A stretch of DNA of 64,000 nucleotides from Lutjanus erythropterus (GCA_020091685.1 CM034606.1:17686695-17750694), one strand, 5' to 3'; numbered from the stretch's first letter, positions 24,101 through 36,689 are shown. Numbers and translations are program-made. Notes: a model not told the origin generated them from the letters alone.

Positions 24101-27100
24101 ATGCTTCAGAGGGTACTGTTTCAATTTGTTTCTCGCTCCTTTCTGCCGTTTATCCCAATTCTTCCTCAGTTTTCCTTGCTTCGCTCTTTCTGCTTCTTTG
24201 CTCGAAGATTTCCTCTCTGCATTGTTCGGAGTAATCTTCCAGCCTGTGCTATTAACGTGTGTGTGTGTTTGTGTCAGAGATTGCATGTGCGTTTGTGTGA
24301 GACTGAATGCATGCTTGCACGGTTGTTTACAAGCTGGACTGTAGCCGCAGGTCTGACAACTTTAGTAGAGTGGATTCTGTCGGCGACATGAGTTCTAGCT
24401 TGGTTTTATTTTATTATCCTGTGATGCCTTTTTCAAAACTAATTTTATAGGAGTCATGGCTTTGGCTGCTTGTTGCATTATTTAGTCTGGCATTTTATTA
24501 TTTTTATTGGTGCTCAACTCTTAAGGGTGGAGGGAGACAAAGCGCATTATGTATGCCCTGTGTACACCCTCTATATGCGTATTCATGATGTTTGGGTAGA
24601 GGCTTTCAGTCAGTCAGTCTAGTAGAAATACATATCAGCATCTTTACAATAACAGCAAGAGTACAGTGTTTTTTTTGGGTGTGATGGTGGTGATGGTGGG
24701 TGTGAAAGAGTTGGAGATGAGCCGTGAATTTTGGGAGTTTTTTGGGTGGCTCATGGTTGTCACGTTGCCCAGCATTTGTTACAGTAACACAGTTAAAAAA
24801 AAAAAATAGTCAGTTTACTTGTAGCCATGCTGAATAATTTTTGCCTTTTCACCATGAAAAAGTAGATTTTATGTGCTGTTTAAAAACTTAGTCAGAGGCT
24901 GAACCAGATTATATGCTTTATTAGAGAGAAATAAGGAAGATGGCGCAAATAATCCTGTAACACTGTGTGCGTGCGCGCCACGCGTGTGTTAGAGAGCACA
25001 TGTCTTGCATGTAACGTGCTCTATTGGCGAATGCCCAATACACCCCTTTTCTGCTCATGCTAGAAATGGAGATGCACTATAAAGCAACAGCCCTCGAATA
25101 TACTGATAGAAAAAATTACTATGGGCATTTTATTTCTATATGCAACAGAATCATAAGTTCTAAATTTGTTCTACATTTGACTTATCCTCCACTTTATGAC
25201 ATATTGAGCTTTAGCCTGGTTTTACAGGGATGACTAAGCTAAAATTCTTATTTTAATGGGGTTTAATCTACCCTGAGAATTTCTTAAATTTGGCTCACTT
25301 TCTTATCTTTTGTGTGTTTGTACAGGACACAGTAATGACTGTACACTCAGCTATACACTTGACTATATTTTGATTATTTTTGAAGTTTTCAGGACAGACC
25401 CACTCTTATTGTCTGTTCAAAATTTGTCCAGGTCATTGCTTCCCCGTTTTTAAATCAAATCAGTGACCATTTGTTCAAATACACCTGACAAATAACCTCC
25501 AAAGTCATCGTGGAAATCTGTCCCTTCTACAATATCTCCCCCCTCATCCCTTTCTTCTGCTCATCCTTTAGGTTAAAGCAACGTTTTCTCCCCCCATTTT
25601 TTAGGCTTTTATTGACCTGTTAATAGTATTATCCACAGAGCGTGTGGCGGGGCCAGGGTCACATCCCTCTAGGGTTTGGATGGTCAGCCCTCTGGCCACA
25701 GTTTGGTCAGCGAGTGGCCAATAGGACCTAAGCTGTGGTCATCCTTCAATCTAGCTCCTTTCACAGCAGAGGTCACACGAGTCAAAGGGTAATAAGTTTA
25801 ACCCCTTGAGGGGTGAGGAGTCAGAGGTCACAGAGGAGGCCACAGGGAGAAGGTTTGCATCATCAATCAGTGGCACTCCTGGTTATATCTGTGCATATCG
25901 ATGACACATGCTCGTTTCTGCCAATCTCATTTGCATGGCTTGCTAAGCACAAAGGGCAGCCATTATATGTGAACAAAAATAATATCTGTCTTGTGAAGAG
26001 ACTGCGTAGTGTCAGTTTAGGTAAGTTCCAGCTGTACAGTAATGGTTTTTTAACCCATCTTTGTGTGATTTTAACCAACATCATTATCTAGGAATTTAAA
26101 TAACATCCTAATTGTTTGGAAATTCTGTCCACTTTTATAAATGGTAACGCTGCCCTCGCAATTTCACCGAAAAATGCCGTTAATGAAGGAAATGTATTTT
26201 CTTTAATTGTCAAATAATTGTTTATGCAACATTTTACATTTTTTCAATATTCATCTAATTTAAACAACTAATTTACCAGTTTATCCAATAAGTAGACTGT
26301 GTTTGAAGCTCTTGCTACACCTTTAAACAATTCTGCATTGAATGTGCACTGTTGAAAACGAGGACTACATCGATATATTTTTTCTCGTTGGGGAAGAATA
26401 GTTACTTTTGTTTTATGATGGCTTTATGTGAATAAGCATTGGTTTATTTGGAGGGGTGTGGGCCTTTTAGTCCATTTCCACAATTTTCGGCCAATTTCCA
26501 TCATCTCGGCCTCACGGGTGTCTCTTAAATGCATGTAATTATTAAGCATTTAAGGGCCACAATGATCGTGTGACATTTTCTTAAATTCTGCTGCAGATGA
26601 GCAAGTGTATCCCCTCCTTGTAAATCTGAAATGGTGCTGTGCTGATGTTTCAGCATCTCCCAGAGGTCTCCTCTCCCTGGCTGATGTTAGCGATGTGTCA
26701 GCATTAAGCTAGGCCTGCCCTGCCTGCTAGGCTGCTTGGGCTGTGGTGGCGACCAGCCCAGCCTGGCCAAAAGCCAGACCAGACATGTCTTGGCACCAGA
26801 CAACAGAGACGTGACAGGATCAAGAATTGAGGGGGGGAATGTGCTCATACAGTATGCAGTATTGTTGATCCATATTATCTACAGAGTATAACAATATGTA
26901 TATTGTACACAATTCTGCAGGATTTTAAAGATTTTTTTTCTCCCTTTCTTCTGTTTAATTCAACAGTGTACATGAAGGGGGAGAGAAACAATGAGAGGGA
27001 GCGAGGGATGAAAGAAGACATTCGACAAAGATCCCAGGTCGGACTCCAAAATGGTATGTTCCTTGGCCAAATGAGGCACCAAAACAAGTCTGATGTCTAT

Positions 27101-28988
27101 CATTTTAAGGAAGGCTCCACGTGCACATTACATGTATGGGTTTTAGTGTATACATCCAAGACCGAGCACAATATGGGATGTGTGCATGCCATTAAGTGTG
27201 TGAATAAGAGAGATGTACATGTTGCTCAGTCAGCTACTGCACAGACAGAGACCATCAATCACAAATGCATGGTGAGCCGCATTGCTCTTTTCCTGGTCCC
27301 TCAAGTCCCTCTCTCTGGGCTGGAATTACACAGCACTTTACCTGCAACACTGCATTTTTCTGGACTTTGTCTTAACCCTGCACCGTAACTCAAGCAACAC
27401 ATTTGTGCGGTGCCACGTCTTTTTAAACTATGACGAGAGGTGAAATTTTATGGCGTGACTAATAAATCAGCCCCATATACGCAGTCAGTGCACAGTCATA
27501 TACACTGTCAGGTTTTGGTTCTCCAGTTGCAGTAAAATGTGCGTAAGACAAAGTCTGTAATGCTATAGGCTTTTTGTAGCTTCTTAATTTAACAGAAATA
27601 TACTAAATAAAAGATGCATGGTAACATCACCCCTCTGTATATACTGTAAGCAGTAGGAGTACAACATGTGATTGAATGGCCTTCCCTCGCTGCAACTATT
27701 GTATGACTTTATTAGCCTCCCATCACTGCTTCCCCATGCCTGCTTGACATCTTGTTTCCCTGCATGTACCTGATGTCGGTTGTTGAAGAGCTCTGTGGGT
27801 GCCTCACCCCCATATGAACTGCCTGTTTCTTCTGTCCATATGTTTGAACAATAGCATCAATCGTCACATTCTTCTTCTGCCTTAAATTTTACTGTTACCA
27901 CATACATGCATAAAGTAATTTATTTTATATTGTCGTGGGAAATTCCCTCCTCAGCAGTTTTGAAATATTTAAAAAACTTAAATCCATTTCATCAAACTAA
28001 GCTAGGACACCATCAAATTAACTATAGCTGTAAGGTATGGGCAAAAGCCAGCTGTGTTTGATAGATGAGTGTAAAGACCTTGGGTTTTTGGATAAGACAT
28101 GAAGTGGAGTGCACTGAGGCCCCTGTGTATTTTGCAATACTGGCGACAGTTTTGGAGAGGGTGTGTGATAAGCAGCAGGTGGACTGGTTATTGTTGTGAT
28201 AAGAGCGGGTGATCGATCATGTGGTCAAGGTCTTGTCTTCCAGACATAGTTTGATCAGCTGAAAGGTTCACTTCATACTTATCTCTTGAAAAGCGCACCG
28301 TACACAAGTAAAAACTGCAGGGTGGAAACAGTCTTTTCATTCTACATAAGCCGCTCAAGTGTGCAAAGTTATAGCACATAAATAGAGAAAAGATAATAAA
28401 AAGAATTACGTTTAACTGTGTTATTCAGGGGGTAGAAGCCATTGAGACACCTCCAGATGTTCTTTTTCCCCCCAGATGAGAATGTAGACCGAAACCTGCC
28501 CTCCAATGGGGTCTTACTGAAGTGATGCCTGTGTTGTCAAGAAATGCTCTTTGTAAAGGTCACATATTACTGCTATGTTGTGATGCGGCCAATAAAACAG
28601 CCAATAACTGACCCTGTGAAACATGCACTAATTAGAATGTTTTGTCAAGGATTTATCTACAGAATTGAACATATGCCATTTAAAGAAATATTAAAAAAGC
28701 AATCCTTCAGCCTCATTCATGAAACTGTGAAACTACGACAAGTAATAACTTAATCAGGAACTCATAGTTTATTGGTTATTAAAACTTCTTTCTGCTTGTT
28801 AGGGTCTGCAGGTTTTAAGGTTTTCATCCCTGTAGCCCCTGTAGTGCTAACATTGTGAACACCTTCATACAGTAGTTTCGCATAGTGTAGGTTACCACAC
28901 TATTAAAACTGTGGTGTTTTTCCCTCAGCTCGGAGAGGAGTACAACTCTTTGTTAGAGACACCTCCTCTGTTTTTTAAGGGACCATTC
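21182..28988. other. Intergenic, no recognised gene
   Basis: This 7.8 kb stretch has no ORF with coding character. It includes CA/CT repeats at 23500-24010 (for example a (CT) run at 23977-23994), a purine-rich block at 23620-23830, and GC-richer non-repetitive blocks at 22380-22620, 25620-25875 and 26640-26830 that might be regulatory. Confidence 0.5.
25620..25875. promoter_or_regulatory. Candidate regulatory block with nuclear-receptor half-sites
   Basis: A GC-rich island in AT-rich sequence with repeated AGGTCA-type half-sites: CAGGGTCACATC, CAGAGGTCACACGAGTCAAAG and GTCAGAGGTCACAGAGGAGG, plus GGCCAATAGG (inverted CCAAT). It has no repeat features. Enhancer function is inferred only from motif density and composition. 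Confidence 0.25.
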
Positions 28989-29258
28989 TTAAAGACAGAG
29001 TTAGTAGGATTTGTCCGAGATGTTCGTAAAAGTGCCAGAAAGATTGTTCCTAGGACTTCAAATAGCAATGCTGTGGGTTGGTGAAGCATCCTGAGCACAG
29101 CAAAATAATGAGTAAATATGGAAATACAGGCAGAGGGCTGGGTCCCTGCAGATGCAGAAATCACACACTTCTATTAGCTCATGAGTAGTGATTTAAAGGG
29201 ATTATGTTTACAAGGGTCTATACATTTTTTAGGAAACTCTTGCATATTATGCCTTTAA
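28989..29258. mobile_element. Probable TTAA-flanked MITE, 270 bp
   Basis: The left end is TTAAAGACAGAGTTAGTAGG and the inverted right end TTAAAGGCATAATATGCAAG, each with TTAA at the border. The family resembles 36690-36963. The inverted ends are diverged and no transposase is present. Confidence 0.5.
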
Positions 29259-29559
29259 ACATGACTCAACATTTTAAAAAGCAATATCTTTTTTACATAC
29301 AGTGAAATCTCTGAAGTTTTCAAGTTTGAAAGGCAACTTGATTATAAAGATTAATATAACATCATGACTTTTTTTTCTCACTGCAAGAACTGACATTCAA
29401 GTTTATTCAGGAAAAATTTCATGGCTCATGTTTAAGAGGAGAGGGGGCAATATTATTTTATGGAGATGTTTTTAGCTACCATTCAGTTGTTCGCCTAGTA
29501 AGCTTTGTATAAATGAGTCACTTCTTTATATATGATTTGGTGATACTGTATTTAGGTAA

Positions 29560-30000
29560 GGAGAGAAGTTGATAAGATGGCGAGGAATCATTGAGTGCTG
29601 GTGCATGCTGACTGTTAAATCAAGGTGATGAACGTGGACCTTGAAATGACCAGAGCCCTATAACAGCATGCTCCCTGGGAAAAGGCCAGTCCTCCAATGG
29701 GCCTAAATCGACTCCCCACTCATTTACATGAGACATAAATTCACATTTAAATGGCAGAAAATTGCTCGGGTGGCTGATACACTGGGGCATATGAAATTAT
29801 AATTGTAGTCAGCTGCATGTGTGTGTGTGGGTGATATAAGATTGAAGAGATGTGTGGAGGAATTATGCGTCCAATAACTGAGATGGGATGTAAATACGGT
29901 CAGGACAGTCAGGAGTCTGATGTGCCATCGGCCCATTTCATCCGAGACCGCAGTGCAGTGCAGGGGCTAAATGGCAGCCAGTCCCACACAGAACGAAAGG
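29560..30000. promoter_or_regulatory. Candidate conserved noncoding block
   Basis: About 440 bases of mixed-composition, non-repetitive sequence, unlike its AT-rich neighbours. It has homeobox-like ATTTACATGAGACATAAAT and an E-box CAGCTG. It has no repeat ends and no coding frame. Conservation would need a multi-fish alignment. Confidence 0.2.
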
Positions 30001-30115
30001 CAAATTAAAACTTGTGTCCACAGTACTACAGAGAAATGCTTTATATGAAATGAAGTGCCTAGTCGAAATGAAGTGTTTGCCTGCTAGCAGATCGTTTTTG
30101 TATAGGTAAAATTAG

Positions 30116-30587
30116 TAGGACTGCACCTCACGATTATTGTATATCTGCAGATTATTGTCTCGATTAATTGCTCGGTCTTTAAATGTCAGAGATTTGGGGT
30201 TGGGCAATACGGTTTATAAGTAATATCTTGATTTTTGTTGTTTGTTTTCAGTTATTCTACGATGTACAGTATATATCTTGAGATATCCAACAATAACAAT
30301 ATCCAAAATCTAAGACAATATCTAGTCTCATCGATATACCAATAATATTGCCCAGCCCTACAGAGAATATTGAGAAATGTTTATCAGAGTTTATTATCTT
30401 GTCCAACCAGCAGTCCAAAACCCAAAGATTACAGTAATTATAAAAGAGAAAACACCAAATCCTCACATTTGAGAAACTGGAACCAGAGAATGTTTGTTGT
30501 TTGCCATAAAAATGACTTAAACTGTTATCAAGTTAGTTGTTGATAAGTGTAACCTTTTAGCTTAACTAACCAATCAGTGCAGCTCTA
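30116..30587 (+). mobile_element. hAT-like MITE interrupted by a second MITE
   Basis: The outer element begins TAGGACTGCACCTCACGATT and ends CAGTGCAGCTCTA. It has the family core CAGTCCAAAACCCAAAGATT. The flanking octamers AAAATTAG and AAGTTTAG match at 6 of 8 positions. It is split by the element at 30195-30360. Without the insert and its duplicated octamer it is about 298 bp. Confidence 0.8.
30195..30360 (+). mobile_element. Nested hAT-like MITE, 166 bp
   Basis: It starts TGGGGTTGGGCAATAC and ends AATATTGCCCAGCCCTA, inverted ends of about 15 bp. Flanking target duplication CAGAGATT (30187-30194) and CAGAGAAT (30361-30368) match at 7 of 8 positions. It is inserted into the older MITE 30116-30587. 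Confidence 0.85.
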
Positions 30588-30595
30588 AAGTTTAG

Positions 30596-32460
30596 TAATC
30601 CTGGTGTATAAATGCACAAAATCACGGATTAAAAAAACATGTTCAAATGTTCAAATTTTCTAGAGGTTCATATGATACACGTTCTACTTGTTTTTTACGT
30701 GAATCTTGTTGTCCTTATATTTGGCTTCATGGCTGCACACTGGATGAAACCACCCTCAGATTCGTTTTTACTTAGCCAAAGTCTTCGTTGTGCCCCCTCC
30801 TCATCCTACTATCCTTCTTTCCCTCCCCTTCTCTGTAAAGTTTTTTTCTTCCACCCCTGTATTAGGGCTCCTCTAACGGAAAGCCTGGGACACATACACA
30901 TGTCACATCAGTTCATGCAGATCCCAATTGTTTTTAGTCAGTGTGCACCTCTGAGAGGTCTATGGGTTGCCTGTGTTTCTCAGCATGTCTTCTTACACCC
31001 AAATTCAACCCCACATCATTTCACACAAGCCTTGCGCACGAATACTGCACAAGCACTCACATTTACAGACTCGTACGTTGCACACGTACATCTGCATTTC
31101 CCTGTATACGCTCTCAAACACCGCACTGCTCCATCTGTATCTCACCACATCATTCAGTCCAAACTGGACCATCAACAAACAGTACAATATGGCTCACCAG
31201 GAGGCCCCTCACAGACCTGTTTCATAATTTGGGCTGCTCTGTCCATTGTATCGGCCTCCTTTGATAAATTTACCTCCAACTGATACAATGCGTCAGTCTT
31301 TTTGTTAGACGAAGACAATTGCTTGTACATTGAAGGTCCAGGGCCTTAATGAAGTGCTAAAGGACACACATTGGCTACTGGGCACAATGGTCGTTCTTTG
31401 CTCTTAACGTTAGATGACAGCTAACGGAGCAGACGACACTGTGAAAAGAGGGAGACCAAAGTTCATATGGTGATATCATTACTTTATTGTTCAGTGCTGT
31501 ATGCAGAAGTCAGTAAAGCGGAAAATGAATTTGTTCAAAAACCGAAATTGAAATTGGCCATTGATGAGTCCCAGTGAGAGACTAACTGAAGAAAACAATG
31601 TGGTCTGAATAGGTTGTCAGTGTCACACCAGTAATGTGCAGCAGGATCTTGACCTTCCCAACGTAAGGCTGAAGCCCCATGCCGTCTTTCTTTTATTCCG
31701 TCGGTGCCGTCGGTTTAATTAATTTTTCAAATATATTTAAGTATAAAAAATAGCACATAACTAAACTGCAAATACAAATTAGTTCATATGTATAAATTGA
31801 CAAATATAGACACATAGATTACATAGATTTGTCACTATACCAGAATTTTAAACTTTGATACTAGTGTAAAAAACATACTCTATCTCTAAAGAAAAGTTCT
31901 AGACATGTGAAATACAATATGTATTTTCTTTAATTAACAACCTTGACATAGTGCTGGTACAGAAAAAGTCACTGAAGACTGTCTGGTTTTGTTGCAAAAT
32001 TTTCAGATATCACAATAAAGATAAATAAGTTCTTGAATGAGCGCTTACACCAGTTTTTTAAATGGTTTCCGTACTTTTGATCAGCTGCTATGAAAAATGT
32101 AGAGTATTTGTTTCTCTTCTCACTCTTAAATAAAGTGGTAGATACTTAAACACAGCAGTTGCGAACACTACATTAACGCAACTTGACATAACTTAAAAAT
32201 TTCTGCAGTTTGAAAAAGGTTTAGGCTGAAGCTACAGGTAAGATAAACAAAACAAAAGCTACTACCTGATCATCTGTTTTCATATGTGTTCAGTATGTAA
32301 ACTTTTGTTTCAACTTAACGTTCTACATATTTTCAGTATAAAACAACAAGAAAAGCAATGTAACATCCATCCAGACAAAAACACAAAGGCATCCCGTTTC
32401 TTTCACAGAAAGATCCTGTTCTTCATTTCCATCCACCGCTGCCCGTGTCACCTTTGACTT
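30596..32460. other. Intergenic
   Basis: It contains the longest ORF of the window (30639-31283, 214 codons), which I do not accept as a gene because of its biased composition and competing open frames. The rest is AT-rich with nothing recognised. Confidence 0.5.
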
Positions 32461-32623
32461 AAAGGCGTCCACACCAAGAACAATAACTAGAAATACATCG
32501 TTCTTAAAAATTGTTTGAACTCAAAAGGATGGCGATGTCCAGACAGAAGCTTTAGAGTTGTGGTGTATGTATATTTACATTTATAGTTATCGTTATAGTT
32601 ATTCTTGGTGTGGACAGCCCTTT
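32461..32623. mobile_element. MITE with inverted ends, about 163 bp
   Basis: The left end reads AAAGGCGTCCACACCAAGAA and the inverse of the right end AAAGGGCTGTCCACACCAAG. The inside has TTATAGTTATCGTTATAGTT. This resembles the teleost GTCCACACCAAGAACGATAAC type. It is non-coding. Confidence 0.7.
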
Positions 32624-34663
32624 AGCCTCAGTCCAAGTGAGAGTGTCCCCTACCAGTACTGTGGGTTCCTGAGAGTTTCCAGGTCAAGAGAGAAAATCCT
32701 TCTGACAATAAATTAACAAGGAGATAGTCCACGAGTGGTTTCCAAATGTTCAGAAATGACTGATCATTACCTTTAAGCACAGAGCTGATCCTCTCATGCA
32801 CCACAAAGTAACAGTAGGAGGGGTTTCTTTGATCCATTTTAGCATAATCCATGCTGTCTTTTAAAACAGTTTTTTTAAATATGTTTTTTACTTATTTTGT
32901 TCAGACTTGTTATTTGTAGTCATACTAAAGCACCACAAGATTCATGGGTCACCAGTACCAGTTTAGATTGACCATTTCTTCCTTCTCACTCCCCTTTCAG
33001 TGCTCTGGCTGTTCTGCTCGTTATCATCAAGTGTAACTACACAGCAGGGACAGTAGACGCCCAAGACCCAGGCTACAGGTGCAGGCAGAAAAACATACAA
33101 CATAAGATAAATTCATATTTTCTTTCACATAATTGAACTTAATATATTTTTTTAAAAAATACATTCACAGCTACTTTTAAGAAAGTCTTAAAAGAGAGCT
33201 GTTTTGCTGATGCACGTTTCGTTTTGAAAACCAAATGTGTGGATTACAAGCACAGCTTTTGTTTGCAAAGCATTTAACCTGGACGGCCTTAAAGCCTTCA
33301 CTGAAGAGGAGGTATTATTCAGTTTAATTTAGGGACCTGATATCAGATGAACAGAATTATCTTCTTATATTCTTCTTTAATAGCAGTATTGTATGATTTT
33401 TATGCTAAACTGTTGGGGGACAGGTTGGGGGGGCCTCATGATGTTGGGACAGATGGCATTTAGCTCTAGCTGTGCCGAGCTCAGTGGGACCCGAAGCTTA
33501 AGAGGTTAGGCCTGTCAAAACCACTCTGTTCATTCACTGCCTAACAAAGTGTGGACTGTCAGCCTGTTCCGTTTAATAAACTTAAGATTTTTCTTTTGTC
33601 AACGCCTGAGCAACACTTTGCAACTCGATGACCTGAATATCCCAACATGCATTGAGGCTCAATGGGAAAGATGGCACCTCTGGCAAAAGACTTTACAAAA
33701 TGTGTGGACGTATGTCTGATTTGGTCAGATAAACTGCAATAGCTGATAGTGTTTTCTTAATTAAATGTAATAAGGTTGGGTCAGGGGGCTTTTTCATTAA
33801 GATGTATGTATGACCATGTTTAAAAAGTGGACTTATTACATGTTTGAATCTGGCATTAAGTGACGTCTAAAAAAAAGAATCTGTAATAAAAGGCCATTTA
33901 ATTTCTTTTGTATCATGTTTTTGATACATTAGAGCAACGAATCTCACCAAAAATATGATTTTTTTTTTTTACAGTTTACAGTGTAGATGTAGGCAGTAAA
34001 CACTGAGAAAGAAATTTGGATGACACAGAAGATAGATATTAGACAGAAATCCAACTGGGGCCATCGTTGTTGTATGGTATAAGTCCACCAGGACGCCCCA
34101 TATTCTGCATCGTTGTGCCACAACTTTGAAATGTAACATTTTCAAAGCATCATACTTCACCACAAGAGGGAGACATACTGTAACATGCAGAGTGATTCTC
34201 CACCACACTGTACATTGCCCACACATAATCTGCACTTAAAATGCCTAAAGCACCACTAAGTTTGTCAGAAGATGCTAAACTGCCATGTGTTCATGGAGAA
34301 TTGTTGAGTAAACATGTTTAATTTCATCATCTCGTCCTCCTGGCTCTCCCCCATCCCTCAATTTGTTTCAGTGTTTGTTGAGGTCAAAGGCTGAAGGCTG
34401 CTGAGTGGTGACCCAAGTGAGAGGCCTGGGTGACATCTGACCTCTAACGGGGTGTGCGGCTGACCCTGGAGGATGCAGCTCAACAATGGGAGGCACGTGC
34501 CGTGGTCTTGTCCCCATGGTAACACAAGACCTTTTGGAACGGTAGGGGGGGGGGGGTGCTAGGGTCAAAGCTTCGTCTTTATCCTGATCAGTGTTAACCG
34601 TCTGCTGCCAATTGACTTGTATGGATATCACACATACCCACCACAGAACAGCCTGTGCATGTT
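32624..34663. other. Intergenic, upstream of the microRNA cluster
   Basis: There is no coding or RNA signal that I can support. It probably includes part of the primary microRNA transcript or its promoter, but no TSS is evident. A G10 tract lies near 34546. Confidence 0.4.
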
Positions 34664-34745
34664 GGGCTGACTGGGTAATCTCTGCAGGCAACTGTGATGG
34701 TGTTTTATATTCTCACAATCACCTGGAGAGATTCTGCAGTTTGTC
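34664..34745 (+). ncRNA. mir216b: microRNA mir-216b precursor
   Basis: The 5p mature product lies at 34676-34697 and reads TAATCTCTGCAGGCAA then CTGTGA, equal to the fish miR-216b I know from memory. The opposite arm, around 34711-34734 (CTCACAATCACCTGGAGAGA), pairs back with it, and the loop is GGTGTTTTATATT. It is the first of three co-oriented microRNAs upstream of efemp1, the human order (216b, 216a, 217, EFEMP1). miR-216 is pancreas-enriched in vertebrates. The precursor limits are approximate. Confidence 0.93.
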
Positions 34746-35937
34746 TAAAAAACATTAATCAAATTGTGTTTTTATTTCATCTTCATTCTTTGTGTAACTA
34801 CACTGGTGGGTAAAATAATGGCCACAGATGACAAAGGTGTCTTTTGAAGATTTATTAGATCTCTCTTTTGTCTGCAGACACAGTGAAACCACCCAAAAAA
34901 AACAAGGCAAAAAGTTTAAAATACACATCACTCATTTTAAAGTCTCTCAAGCTATTGTCTGTTGATTGATAGGCCGAAATGCGTTAGCACAGCAACAGAA
35001 AATGTATTACATTGTCCCTGTTAAAGCACATCAGCAAACATTATACACAAATCTAAAACAAAGTACAACATAACAAATTTCCATGTGTGCCTCTTAGACT
35101 GTGCAGAACATGATTATTTTGAGGCCATATATTTTTCCTCTGCACTCGTGTTGATTTTCACCCATAATGCCACAGTTAAAAGAGCGCTGCATTTTTTAAC
35201 TAAACATTGTTTTAAGGTGGTATATTTTAGATATATATTTTCATCCATTTTTATGACTGTGATCTCAAACATTAATTTATGATGAGAATAATATGAAATA
35301 AACATCTCAATGAAACCGTGTCTTAGACAGGTACACTGTGTTTCACAAACCAACCAAACCATGACGAATTTTTCATCTCGGTGATTCCTGCAACATGTTA
35401 GGAGGAGACCAAATTGTTTACTAAAGGTTGGCTACCGTCTGCCTACCTGAAATTGTGATCAAAGAGGATTTCACACTCAAGCTTAAGGTAATGATCATTG
35501 CACAATAGAAGAAATGTTGCCATGGGACACTTTTGCTTAATCTTTTCATGCCTCACTGTTACAAGTCAAAGCAGTCAGTGATTGTCTAAAAAGGGGGGAA
35601 GATTATTGAATTACAGTCCTGAATGAGGGCCAACAGGTGCAGTCCACCTGGGAAAAAAAACGTGTTTCACACTTTAAACTCTGCCTCTTTGATGCCGTGC
35701 AAGCTGCGCATTCGCCACAGATAACCTACAACCATCCTGCCACTCCCACAACAACTCAGCAAAAGATCTCTATATACAAAATATTACCCTTCAAATTCCA
35801 TGTAATATCTGACACATCTGCATTTTTTTCCTCATTACTCCTACCAATCCTCCTGTCTCTGGCCTGAGCTCTTGTCCCACTCTTACCCCTCCTCCACCTC
35901 CTGATTTTCCTGTCTCATCCCCTTCTCCTTGTGTTCT

Positions 35938-36025
35938 GCTGTGTTTTGGTGAAATCTCAGCTGGCAACTGTGAGTCGTTCACTAGCTGCTCTCACAATGG
36001 CCTCTGGGATTATGCTAAACACAGC
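35938..36025 (+). ncRNA. mir216a: microRNA mir-216a precursor
   Basis: The 5p mature product lies at 35952-35973 and reads AAATCTCAGCTGGCAA then CTGTGA. It differs from the usual miR-216a only by A instead of T at nucleotide 1, so the seed AATCTCA is kept. The 3p strand at 35992-36013 (TCACAATGGCCTCTGGGATT) is close to known miR-216a-3p. The hairpin base is closed by GCTGTGTTTT against TAAACACAGC, which is a strong stem. It lies 1.25 kb after mir-216b. Confidence 0.94.
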
Positions 36026-36508
36026 GCCTCGGCTGCTCTCCCCATCGACCGGCGTCAGCGACGCCCTTTGGAACACACAGGAAAGAGATGGAGGGCTCTC
36101 AATGAAGATGTCACTGCAATTACACAAGCACATTTCACAAACACCCTCTCTGTCTGCTCTTCCTTCTCTAGCATCCCCCTTCCCCACTTTTAAAAAATTT
36201 CTTTTCGACAGTCTTTTGAAGTGCAGCCTCATCTCTTGCAGCTCTTTCATAATGCATGCCCATTTTGAATTTGCATGAATTCACTTTCCAGATGCTTCTC
36301 CTGCCATCTTGACTTACAATGATGTGTACTGTACAGTATTGGCTATTGTATTGTCGCAGGATGAAAAGAATAACAGCTTGTTTTTATGAATTTTGGTTAT
36401 TTTTGTATCACTCTTCTCACCATTAGGAGATATATCAGAAGGACCAGAATGTGTTGTAAACTGTCCAGCTTATGTTGCCCCTGCACTGACGTTGGGGTGA
36501 AGGAAGAG

Positions 36509-36598
36509 CTTTCTGATGTGGATGATACTGCATCAGGAACTGATTGGCTGATGCTCAATAGCCAACAGTACCTGATGCATTGCCTTCAGCATCGAAAG
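36509..36598 (+). ncRNA. mir217: microRNA mir-217 precursor
   Basis: The 5p mature product lies at 36526-36547 (TACTGCATCAGGAACTGATT, then GG), identical to vertebrate miR-217. The 3p arm at 36563-36584 (CAACAGTACCTGATGCATTG) pairs through GCATCAGG with CCTGATGC. The base of the stem is CTTTC against GAAAG. It is the last of the cluster, 0.55 kb after mir-216a and about 4.1 kb before the efemp1 start codon. Confidence 0.96.
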
Positions 36599-36689
36599 AA
36601 ACGTCACAAAGTACGCCTCCTTGTATGTGCTGAAATATGTATTTTACTGGTGTATTAGCCCTTTGTATAAAAGTTTTGAATTTGAATTG

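Noticed and set aside
26903-27388. 161-codon ORF on the + strand
   Set aside because: No recognisable domain, an unlikely amino-acid mix and no gene signals nearby.
30639-31283. Longest ORF in the window, 214 codons
   Set aside because: Other frames over the same bases are also open (107 and 86 codons), composition is biased by CA/CT-rich DNA, no domain is recognisable and no splice or promoter context fits. Chance is the better explanation.
35931-36278. 115-codon ORF over mir-216a
   Set aside because: It overlaps a clear microRNA hairpin and has no protein-like features; it is a by-product.
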